A DNA stretch of 64,000 nt from NCBI RefSeq assembly GCF_014633365.1, contig NC_068352.1, positions 28,925,310-28,989,309 on the forward strand. Reading direction: 5' to 3'. The notes beneath the pieces were generated by a model. It saw only the letters and a list, made by a program, of their open reading frames with translations. It did not search any database and was not told where the DNA came from. Source of the DNA: Diospyros lotus. Its lineage: Eukaryota > Streptophyta > Magnoliopsida > Ericales > Ebenaceae. This document shows, in pieces, positions 1 through 10,100 of this stretch (its first letter is position 1; each line of letters starts with the position of its first letter). Position numbers and translations under genes: made by a program.

Positions 1-1344
1 AACCAACACAGCAGCGATAGTTTTGTTTTCTTCAGCAAAACCTTCAACTTCTTCAGCTACCTTTCTTAGTTTTGTTCCAGCTACATCCTCTTTGGCAAAA
101 CCTACAACTTCTTCAACTACCTCCCTTAGTTTTTTCCCAGCTACAACCGGCCTTCAAAATTCCTCACCCCTTTGAATTTGCTGCTGGTCGAGAGGACTAC
201 TTTCATGATCATAACTCATAGAAAAATTCCCTTGGCTGAAAGCGAAATCAGCATCTCTTTCTTCAGCGAATGTATCCTGCCCCCTTGAATGATCATGTGA
301 GCTGCCATTAGATATCTGAGAAAGAGCAATAGGGAGATTGTTTGAGGCTAAACATCCACTAGAAAAACTCCCAGCAGGCTGTTGAACTCCTTGAATGGTT
401 CCTGCATGATGAAAAACAGGTAATGCAGCACCAGATTGAGTAGAGAATGATGTGGCAAAAGACGTCCCAGTACTCTTTGGAATATTTGAAGTCAACCCAT
501 TCATCCCACAGCCATGTTTTGCTGCAGAAATATCAACAATAGCCTCAAAATGCAGCAATGGAGGTTTGTATTCTTTCCTTGAATACTCATACCAAGGCTG
601 TTTGTGAGCATTAACATCAGGAGATGCTGCAACTTCACTTCTAGCCAACGATTGCTCAATGATTGACACCTGACCAAGTGTCTTAGCACTAGTAAGAGTG
701 CTTGAGAGGCTGTCAATTGATTGATTGCCTTCCTCCAATTCCTTTTCCTCACTTTTTTCTTCCTTCGGCTTCTCCATTTTAAGAAACTCTTCTTTGTTGA
801 AACTTCCATGATAGTCATCAAAGTATTCGGCAGGAAAATTGTAATGATACTCCTTAGATAGTATCATTGCAAACTCTTGCAATTTCTCGCGGAACATTCA
901 ACCAAATTCCTTGCACTCTTCATCAAACCCACTGCTGGTTCCTTTGTCCAATTGGCTGATCCCCTTCTTATGTTCCTTGTTGCTGCCAACTGAAAGTGCA
1001 GCCTTCTTTGGCTGCCATTGAAGCTTCATTCCAGCTGAAAATGAAGCATTCTTTTGCTGCAATTTAGGGCTCATTTGCTCCATGTATGCACTGCTCCCCT
1101 TGGCTGCCTTTGTTTCCCTTTGCTCACAGCCTCTCCTAACTTCATGAGTAGGACACCCCACTGAAAATGCAGCCTTCTTTGGCTGCCATTGATGCTCCCT
1201 TCCAACTGAAAAGGAAGAATTCTTCTGCTGCAACTGAGACTCCAATGGTCTCAGATATGCACTGCTACCCATGGCTGAATTTTCACCAACAACATACTTT
1301 GACGGCCAAGGAATGGGAGTTATATACATGCTTTTGTTTTGCAT
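1..1344 (-). pseudogene. Retroelement-associated reading frame broken by two in-frame TGA codons
   Basis: On the minus strand one frame starts with ATG at 1344 and stays open to the window edge except for TGA codons at 898-900 and 154-156. The first segment (148 aa) holds two copies of a module of the type LQQKN-[SA]-SFS followed by QWQPKKAA. The second (247 aa) is acidic and Ser/Gln-rich. After the second TGA the frame encodes two tandem units of about 22 residues beginning VAGKKLRE and VAGTKLRK, visible in the DNA as a repeat of about 66 bp at 14-145. I do not recognise the protein, and no zinc knuckle, protease or polymerase motif is visible. It lies next to, and in the orientation of, an LTR-like segment (about 1530-2085), so an LTR-element internal region is the best guess. 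A decayed host gene or captured fragment is possible. Confidence 0.4.
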
Positions 1345-1529
1345 GTTGTAGCAGTTCCTAGACTTGCCTCAATTGCAACTCAAGAGTCGGGCACCCACTC
1401 CTCTTTGCCTTTCCACTTTGACCCAAGTCAGCCAAAATCTACCTCTTGTTTCCTTTGCTGACAGCTTGAGAATTATTGCAATCGCTGCTGTAGTCTTTTT
1501 AAGACCGACACACACTCACACACTCTCAG

Positions 1530-2085
1530 CAATCTAGCCCTCAAGATCTCACTGCCATACCTCTTATTTAGAATACACAATCACCCGATAGAAATACAGA
1601 GATTAGGAATAGAAAAATAGCAGTAAACACACCAAATTTATCCTGGTTCAGTCTCATAAATGAGACCTACATCCAGACTGCCTTAGGCCTGTGAAATCTC
1701 CACTATCTTGACAATCTTTACAGCAATTACATGAACTAGAAAAGTCTTCTCTTCTTCCTGAATCTAAAACCCTAGACTACCAAGAGAAGAACACCCCAAG
1801 AGAAGTACAAAACTCTCAGCCTAGCTCACCCGCACACCCTTACAAGATATCCCGAGATTTCACCCCTTACAATACCGAGTTTTCCCAGCCTCTATTTATA
1901 AAGGATAGAGGCGGGCAAGGCAGTTACAACTGACTGCCCTAACTGACCGGAAACCCATTTATTTAATGGACGGCTATAAAAAAACAGAAAAGAAAAAACA
2001 TTACAATAGAAGAACTTTTGCTAACAGATTTATACAAGAAATTGAACCTAAGTACATAAACTAATCTAACACAAATGTCTTCACA
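1530..2085 (-). repeat. LTR-like segment related to the 34128-34694 solo LTR
   Basis: It shares ordered blocks with the solo LTR at 34128-34694: a 'cctggttc-gtctca' block followed by 'acctacatccag' (near 1640-1675), 'tctccactatcttga', a 'cctctatttataa' block, and the 'gaggcgggc' then 'ggcagttacaa' block near the right end. On the minus strand it has a TATA-like TTATAAATAG motif near 1900, so it reads leftward, towards the broken reading frame at 1-1344. Both ends are approximate. I found no primer-binding site or target duplication, so whether it is a 5' LTR or a solo copy is open. Confidence 0.5.
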
Positions 2086-3110
2086 GCTGCCATCAATCAA
2101 GACTTACAACGGCTGCGACCCACACCCCAATCACTGTCCAATGGCTGGGGCCACTAACTCTCCTTCAGAATTTAATCTGAGAGATGCTCACCTGCTCCGA
2201 TCTACCACTGGATCACCTTCGGATTCCAAAATCACCAGCATAGGTTGGAAGGCAACCACAACCGTAGCACACACAGTTCCGAACAAGGCAGCAACGCCCC
2301 ACAGAAATCTGGTCGGAATTCTCGATCAAAACCGCAACACCACAGTCGCGCCTACAGGAAGCTTATCGGTATGGGCGGACTGGTCTTCCGGTCTGGGCCA
2401 TCCGCTTCACCCTCGACAACTCACGCTCGCCTTGGACAGTCGCAACCCTCTGGCTGTCCACGGCACCACCTTCGACGGACTCCTTACTCACTACAATCCT
2501 AACCGACTAGCTGAGAATCACCGATTCCGACGTCACTCCTTAAGTTTGCTTGGATGGTCGAGATCGGCTCTGCTTGCGATCGCTATGGATTCACGATTGC
2601 CTCCCCACCGACTCCTCCTTCTCACCCAATCACCGACCACGGCTGGAGGACCACCACCTCCTTGAGTTCGCCTTGATCAACAAGTCCTGGGAATTGAGTT
2701 ACGATCACGGTAGACTCCGATCGCTCTAATCTGCTCCTTTTCGATGCCTTAAATTGCTGTTCGACCAACTTCCTAGCCTAACTTCCTGCCTTGCTCTAAT
2801 CAAAATTGAGAGAACCGCGTCTTCCTCCTCTGGTTCTACCTACTCACTGGAACCGATTGCTATGGACCAGCAACCTAACTCACCCCCGACACTGCTATTG
2901 AATTCACTGGACTAGATGCGTGACTTTTGAAACCAGCTCGCAACTCCAAATCCAGCTTTCGCTAATCACTGGCCTGCTACACTTTCGAAATTCGCCGACC
3001 TACAATTAGCTTCCAGAAACGACCAGCTGCTCTGCTCAATCAATTCCGCCGAGAATCAACTACCAAAATTGCACGAACCACAGCCGAAGAACGACCACTC
3101 TGATACCATT
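2086..3110 (-). mobile_element. Leader and 5' internal region of a minus-strand LTR retrotransposon
   Basis: Directly left of the LTR at 3111-3484 is a primer-binding site for initiator tRNA-Met, TGGTATCAGAG on the minus strand (3108 down to 3098), two bases from the LTR end. The DNA leftward is clearly GC-richer than the surroundings and has no long minus-strand frame, as expected for an untranslated leader or decayed gag. A 196-aa plus-strand open frame here (2075-2665) is antisense to the element and low-complexity, so I do not call it a gene. Confidence 0.6.
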
Positions 3111-3484
3111 TGTCATGAACCTAGGGTTTAAGACGGACTGAAATGGGACAATCGGAAAGATCCGATTGAATTAAGGTTAAGAGCAGAATGTATTAGAGGG
3201 AAAATTGAAGAAGAATGGGAGAGAAATTAGAGAGAAAATGAGGGAGAGCAGAATAGAGAAATGAGGGGGAGATTGTAGAGAAATTGTAGAAAGAGAATCA
3301 GATTTCAATTATCAATTCAAGCATACCCTCTCTTCTTACAATGGGCCTTTTTATAGGCCTTAGCTAGCTCCCTAACTAATTTCTAACAGTACCCATGTGC
3401 TCCTAACAAACATCCAAATATCTCCTAACAAACTAATATAACTAATTACATTATTGCCCTTCTAATTACCCTTGGTACATGACA
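3111..3484 (-). mobile_element. 374-bp LTR, TGTCATG...CATGACA
   Basis: The ends are a 7-bp inverted repeat, TGTCATG at 3111-3117 and CATGACA at 3478-3484. On the minus strand it carries a TATA-like CTATAAAAAGG (about 3346-3357) and is followed by a tRNA-Met primer-binding site, so it is the 5' LTR of a leftward-reading element. It sits inside another LTR: sequence right of 3484 resumes in the middle of the family seen whole at 34128-34694. The matching 3' LTR is not in the window. Confidence 0.75.
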
Positions 3485-3849
3485 CCTTGCTTTCTCCACT
3501 ATCTTGAATACCAATACAAGATTACATGTGCACTAAAAACTCAACTCTCACCTAGCCCATAAACCTGAAAGCTATATAGAGTTGTATACAAGAAAGATAT
3601 TCACTCTTTATCTTAGCACAATCTCGCCCCAAGACAGCTTGTAAACCCACAATAGAAAGCACACCCAAAGCCTACCTCTCAGCCCCTATTTATAAGCCAT
3701 AGGGGGCGGGAGAACTACCTGACCGACTGCCCAAACCGGCAGTTACAACAACTCGGTCAGACCTGACTTCTAGAAGACATAACTGAAAATACAACATAAT
3801 ATTTTTCCTCACATTACAGGCCCTAATCTAGTACAAATGTATCCTAACA
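3485..3849 (-). repeat. Right part of a TGTTA...TAACA-family LTR, split by a later insertion
   Basis: Very similar to the right two-thirds of the solo LTR at 34128-34694: 'ctttctccactatcttgaat', the 'aaagctatatagagttg' block, and 'actgcccaaaccggcagtta'. It ends in the family's TAACA (3845-3849). The left third is missing because the 3111-3484 element inserted here. A minus-strand TTATAAATAG box gives its orientation. Confidence 0.7.
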
Positions 3850-4188
3850 TATTGCTAAGGAAATGTGACCATTATCTGTGAATTCTATTTTATACCCATC
3901 CTCTTTAACCTGTAGGTGCTTTCCTTTCTCCCTGTGCCCAATTTGCAATCCATAAGGTTCTTCCTAAAACTGCACCCCCCCCCCCCCCCCCCTCCCCCGG
4001 CTGGTGGGGAAGGCTTGGTCAGATGGGAGTGGTTTGTGATTTTTGACGTTTCATTTAAGTTTGTGAGATTTATTTTCATTTCTTTCTCTTTTGGCTATGA
4101 TCAATGGATGTCTATTAGGAATGGTCTGTAACTTTTATTTGGACCAAGATTCCAAGATTTATTATTAACCAGGCCTTTTTTTTTCCAG
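3850..4188. other. Intron DNA with a C homopolymer
   Basis: This is the 3' part of the intron before the first visible transporter exon. It contains an 18-base run of C (3975-3992) followed by 'tcccccggc', a likely length-variable tract. A pyrimidine stretch and AG acceptor precede 4189. Nothing else is recognisable. Confidence 0.5.
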
Positions 4189-7100
4189 CATTCAGAGGTT
4201 ACCATTGTCGCAGGCTATCATTCTGAGCTTTACAGCTCCAATTATGGCATCTCTTGCTGCAAGAATCATCTTGCATGAAAACTTGAAAATTGCAGAAGTA
4301 GGAGGTATGACAATAATCACTCATAATAGGTATTACTGCATGGTTTAAATTTTTACAGCAGCTCTATCTAACCAGCAAATTGAGTTAATATATATCAAGT
4401 GCGGTGCTGATGGTGGTAGGATCCCCTTGAATCTTACATGGGGGGGAAAGTTGAATATACTCATTAGACTGTCCCCAAATGTTGTGAGATATGATTCAAT
4501 TCCGAATTCAGGTAGGAGACTAGGGAAAACTGAAGGGAAATTGTGGACAATATAGTGGTGCAGTGTCATGTTTTCCCAACTACAGGCATTGAACTCAGTA
4601 TTCTAACCACCACTTGCTGGAAATTCATCCTCTAAAAGGTCACCATTCAGCATGCTTAAATTTGAATTTCTATAATTTATTTGAGTCCATTACTTGTAAA
4701 GTTGGTGCTAGCTAAACCTTCAGGTCTGAGTATAATCTAGTCCTCTCTGTTCCTTAGCAACATAGTAGAGTGTATTGGTGGTAGGTAGGCTCATGATGGA
4801 TATCAAACTTGTTTATCTAATATTCTATCTGCCTCCTGCCCCCTTCTATAACCTGGCTGCTTTAGATGTACATGACTGGCATAAAGGTAGGCATGGAGTC
4901 AAATGTCTAATATTTTCCAGCTAAATAAGCACTTGTGTATAGTTCTCTGTCATACTGCCCCTCCTTACTCTTTGAGAGAGGACTGTGTTCACTTTACGGG
5001 CTTTCTGTAGAGTGGAAGGCCAAAGCCTCATGGCAGGGGAGGGTGACTTAAGACCTATGATCAAAACATGAGTGCAGGTATTGCCTACACTAGGCAGCCT
5101 AACCCGGCTTATAATCAATTTATAATTGGAATTGGAATTGGAATTATTGTTTTCTGAATCCTTATCTGTTTTCCAGGTCTTGCTTGCAACTTTTTTGGTG
5201 TTCTCTTCATTTTTCGGGCAACACTTTCCACACAAGGTATAGAAGTGAGTTAACAAAACCCTTGATGTTAAGAGTTGGTTTAGGTGTTCAAAAATCAAAT
5301 CACCATCCTGCATGATTCTCTTTTCTTTTTCTTTTATTATCTGATTAATTTATGCTAGTGGGCAAGTTTTGGTAGCAATTGTAAGGTTGCTCCTCTATGA
5401 TTAAAAGGTCATGGGCTTGAGTTGCCAAAATCATCTCTTTGCAAAGCAAGGGTAACCTACATACAGAAATGACTCTCTCTCGACCCTTGAAAGTAGGGAG
5501 CCTTGTGCACTTGGAATGCTTTTTTTTTATTCGATTTATTTATTTACTCTATTGTTAGGACTCTCATTAGTCACACCTATCAAAGGAGTAAAAGGAGAGG
5601 AACAATAGGGGCAACCAAGGGAATTGATTCAGGGGGAAAAGAGTCAGAAGTTCGTTAGAGGGGAATATTCATTCACGTGGTTGAAACAGAATGAGGAATA
5701 GGTATAAAAGGGAAGGGAGGAGGAGAGAGAAGGCATCTTGGAATTTTTGAAAAAGTCGCTGGAGAGTGAGGCTCTCTCGAATAGGCTTGTTTTGTTTTCT
5801 TTCGTTGTATTCACTCATAGCCATTGCTGTAAGCTGCTATAATTGAAGAATTCCTACTATTTTAGAGCTAAAATTCAATCAATTGTGTAAGGGTTCTATC
5901 ATTCTGGTATCAGAGCAACGATCCATGGGGGTGACCATCTTCCCTTCAATCTGTTGTTGATAATTCACCATTCTTCCCTCCAATTCGCCCACTCTCTCAG
6001 AGACGGTCACCCCCATGGATCGTTGAGAGTGGGGGAATTGGAGAGAAGAATGGTGAATTATCAACAACAGATTGAAGGGAAGATGGAGGGTTTACAAATG
6101 GGATTGGAATCAATGAAAAAGGAGTTCCAAAGGGTGTAGAACATCGAGAAAAACATGGCGACAATGATGGAACAATTTGGCTTGCTGATGGAGAGATGGG
6201 AAGACTAGTAGAAAGGGAGGAAGGGGAAACAGTATGGCGAGAACTTACTGGTGGGTTCGTCCCTCATTGGGGAAGCCATGCCTGAATTGGGGAACCGGCA
6301 CAAGGAAGCCGACAGGGGGTACGAGAGCTATGGGTGGTTGGACGGTAGGGGCCAACGCCTAGAGATGCTCATGTTTGATGGAGATGACCCGAATGGTTGG
6401 GTGTTTCGGGCTGAGTCGTACTTCTCCGTGAATTAGTTGTCGGATGCGGAGAAGTTAGACTCCACCGCTCTTTGCTTTGAAAGAGCTGCTCTTGCTTGGT
6501 TCCAGTGGGAGCAGCGAAGGCGACAGGTGAGGAACTTAAAAGCGATGGTGAGGAATAGATTCAGGCTCACATAGGAAGGCACGGTGGATGAGAGGTTCCT
6601 AGCGCTTTGGCAGTGGGGGTCCGTCAAGGACTACTGCCTCTACTTCGAGATAATGACTTCACCTCTCGAGGACATACCAGAGGCGTTTCTAAAGGGACAC
6701 TTTATAAATGGGTTGAGATTTGACATACGGGCGGAGATGAGGGTGCTTAGACCGATTGGGTTGGAGCAGATGATGGACCTAGCCCAACGAATTGAGGAGA
6801 GGAACTTGGTGGTTCGAGGGAGCCATTTCGGTCCCGGCCCAAATAGAACACAGGCCCCTGTAACCCCAGTCGCCAACCACCAGCGAGTAGTGGTCTCGCC
6901 TCCCTTGGTGGCATCACCCCGATCAGCAACCACTAGCCCCAACTCCTCTCATCGATCTTCGAATGTCGGTAAGTGGAGCAATCCCTCATTTAAACGACTA
7001 AGTGAGAGTGAACTACAAGCTAAACGAGTTAAGGGGTTGTGTTTTCATTGTGACGAGAAATATACGATTGGGCACAAATGCAAGAACAAGGAGCTGTAGG

Positions 7101-10100
7101 TGATGGTAATTCACGAGGAGGAACGGGAAGAGCAAGAGGAAGTTATAGAAGAAGCTAAAACATGGGAGAATTCAAGGGAGGAAGGCGATACGGTCAAAAC
7201 GGGGGAAGTAGTGGAGCTGTCTGTAAGCTCGGTAGTTGGATTAACCCCTCCACAGACCATGAAGATCAAGGGGGAATAGAGGGCCCAGGAGGTGGTGGTC
7301 CTAATTGACAGTGGGGCTTCCCATAACTTTATAGCGTCTGAATTGGTGCAAAAATTGGGACTAGTCAGGATACAAACAAGAGGCTATGGCGTGATCATGG
7401 GGTGGGCATGGCTGTTTAGGGGGCTGGAGTGTGTAAGGGGGTAACCTTAACGTTGCAAAATGTAGAAGTAGTGGAAGATTTCCTGCCATTGGAGTTGGGA
7501 AGCTCAAACGTAATCCTTGGAATGAAGTGGTTGGCCACACTCGGGGAAACACAAGTGGATTGGGGCTCGTTAGTTATGAAGTTTAGAGCGGGGAGAGCTA
7601 CCATAACATTGCATGGGGATCCCAGCCTCAGTAAAACCTTGGTAACATTGAAGTCGATGATGAGGGTGTTTAGAGTGAATGGAGAAGGGATGCAGTTGGA
7701 GTTGGGGAGTTTAACTACCCAGGAAAAGGAAGCAGGAGGGGCAATCCTTGGCAACTTGCAGGAGTTGCTAGCAGAGTTCGAGCATGTGTTTGAGGAGTCG
7801 TGTGGGCTTTCCCCACACCAGATGCGGGATCACTTGATTACATTGCAACCAGGAGTGCTGCTGGTGAATGTGCGTCCCTACCAGTACCCCCACCTTCAGA
7901 AAAATGAGATTGAGAGGCTGATTCAAGAGGTGTTGGCAACCAATTGCCTTTTTTAGCCACTCCCTAAATCCCACTGGTCGAGTTAGGTTAGTGCATGAGA
8001 GGGAATTGATGGCGATAGTATTTGCAGTGAGGAAGTGGCTACATTACCTACTTGGGCATAAGTTTGTTATTAGAACAGATAAGTGAAGCCTTAAATTCCT
8101 TATGGAGTAGCGGGTGGTCAACCTGAAGTGTCAAAAATGGGTCATGAAGCTAATGGGGCACGATTTTGGGATTTAATATCGTCCTAGATTGGAGGACCGA
8201 GCAGCTGATGCTCTCTTATGCCTCCATTCTCCCGCCACATTAATGGCCCTCTCCATTCCCCAAATATTGCAGCTAGATCAACTAAAAGAGGAGGTGGAAG
8301 GAGATGCGACACTCCAACAAATTGTTAGAGAAGTACAGACAGATCCTTCTAGCAAACCCAATTTTGCGCTGGTGGATGACCATTTGCTATTCAAGAACAG
8401 GCTTTCTTCCTAAAAGGTGAGCTTTAATTCCATTAATGTTGGAAGGGCATGATGGACCAGTTGGGGGTCATTCCGGGTTTCTCAAGATTTATAAGAGGAT
8501 AGCCGCCAATGTGTATTGGGTGAAGATGAAGCAGGACATTCAGCAATATGTCCAGCAGTGCTATGTGTGCTAGCAAAATAAATATGAGGTTCTATCACCC
8601 GGTGGGTTGCTACAGTTGCTTCCAATTCCTAGTCGAGTTTGGGAAGATGTGTCCATGGATTTTGTCAAAGGGTTACCCAAGTTAACAAGGATGGATACTA
8701 TCTTGGTGGTAACAGATCGACTAAGTACGAACACTTTATTGCCTTGAAACACCCTTTTATAGCGGCTAGCGTTGCAGAGATTTTTGTGAAGGAGATTGTG
8801 CGGTTACATGGGGTTTCAAATTCTATTGTTTCCGATAGAGATAGAATTTTTGTTAGCCATTTTTGGGAAGAATTATTTAGGCTATAAGGCACTCAATTGA
8901 ATAGAAGCACATCTTACCACCCTTAGTTTGATGGCCAAACGGATGTCTTAAATCGCACCTTGGAGACGTGCCTTCGATGCTTCTCCTCCTCCAAGCCTAA
9001 GGCATGGTACAGCTGGCTGCCATGAGCGGAATATTTGTATAGCACTTCATTCCATGTCTCTTCTAGATTTACTCTGTTCCAAATAGTCTATGGGTGTGAA
9101 CCTCCCCCACTATTGAGGTTCGAGAAGGGCACCACGGCTATTTCTATAATTGAACGGTAGTTGTTGGAGCGGGATTCTGTTTTGGAAAAGTTGTAGTCTC
9201 AAATGTTGCAGGCGCAACAAGGATGAAGGAAACAACAGATAAAAGGAGGGATGTGAAATTTGAGGTGGCTGATATGATTTATGTTAAAATTTGCCCCTAC
9301 AGGCAGAAGACATTAGCTACTCAGATGATCAAGAAATTGTCACCTAAGTTCTACAAGCCTTTTGCAGTGGAGAAAAGGATCGGAAAGGTGGCCTACAAGC
9401 TGTCTCTACCACCTTCTTGTGAGATCCACCTTGTATTCCATGTCTCCCAGCTTCGCAAAGCAGAAGGAGCGGTGCGAGAAACAACCGAATTTCTCGACTA
9501 GTTAATAGCTAAGTGGGAAATGAAGGCACCCAGAATTTCTGTTGGGTGTAAGGCCAGGCCGGGGAAAGAATCTACAGAACCTAGAGGTTCTGATATAATG
9601 GAAGGGTTGCCATCCCTAGAAGCCACTTGGGAACCCTATCATCAGATTTTGCATCAGTTTCCTGAATTTCACTCTGAGAACAAGATGAAACTTGTGGGCG
9701 GGTGTATTGTTAAGACTCCCATTAGTCGCACCTATCAAAGGCGTAAAAGGAGAGGAACAATAAGGGCAACCAAGGGAATTGATTGAGGGGAAAAAGAGTC
9801 AGAAGTTGGTTAGAGGGGAATATTCATTCCCGTGATTGAAACAGAATGAGGAATAGGTATAAAAGGGAAGGGAGGAGTAGAGAGAAGGCATATGGGAATT
9901 TTTTAAGAAGTCGTTGGAGAGTAAGGCCCTCTCGAATATGCCTGTTTTGTTTTCTTTCGTTTTATTGGCTCATAGCTATTGCTGTAAGCTACTGTAATTG
10001 CAGAATTCCTACTGTTTTAGAGCTAAAATTCAATCAATTGTGTAAGGGTTCTATCATCTATCTCAGCATCTTCTGAGCCTTTTTATATTATATGCATTTA

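Larger units (their letters stand above)
5548..10061 (+). mobile_element. Full-length but defective Ty3/Gypsy chromovirus with TCTAT target duplication
   Basis: Two 349-bp LTRs (5553-5901 and 9708-10056) begin TGTTA and end CTATCA. They are flanked by an exact 5-bp duplication TCTAT (5548-5552, 10057-10061). A tRNA-Met primer-binding site TGGTATCAGAGC follows the left LTR at 5905-5916. Order inside: gag, aspartic protease, a truncated reverse transcriptase, RNase H, integrase and a chromodomain-like C-terminus, which is the chromovirus order. Every coding segment contains stops, and most of the polymerase core is deleted, so it cannot move by itself. The LTRs differ at roughly 28 of 349 positions by my eye count, so it is an old insertion. 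It lies in an intron of the DMT transporter, in the sense direction. Confidence 0.95.

Noticed and set aside
2075..2665. 196-codon plus-strand open frame
   Set aside because: It is antisense within the GC-rich leader of a minus-strand retrotransposon, has no family resemblance, and overlaps another frame at 2245-2502. GC-rich DNA gives long chance frames.
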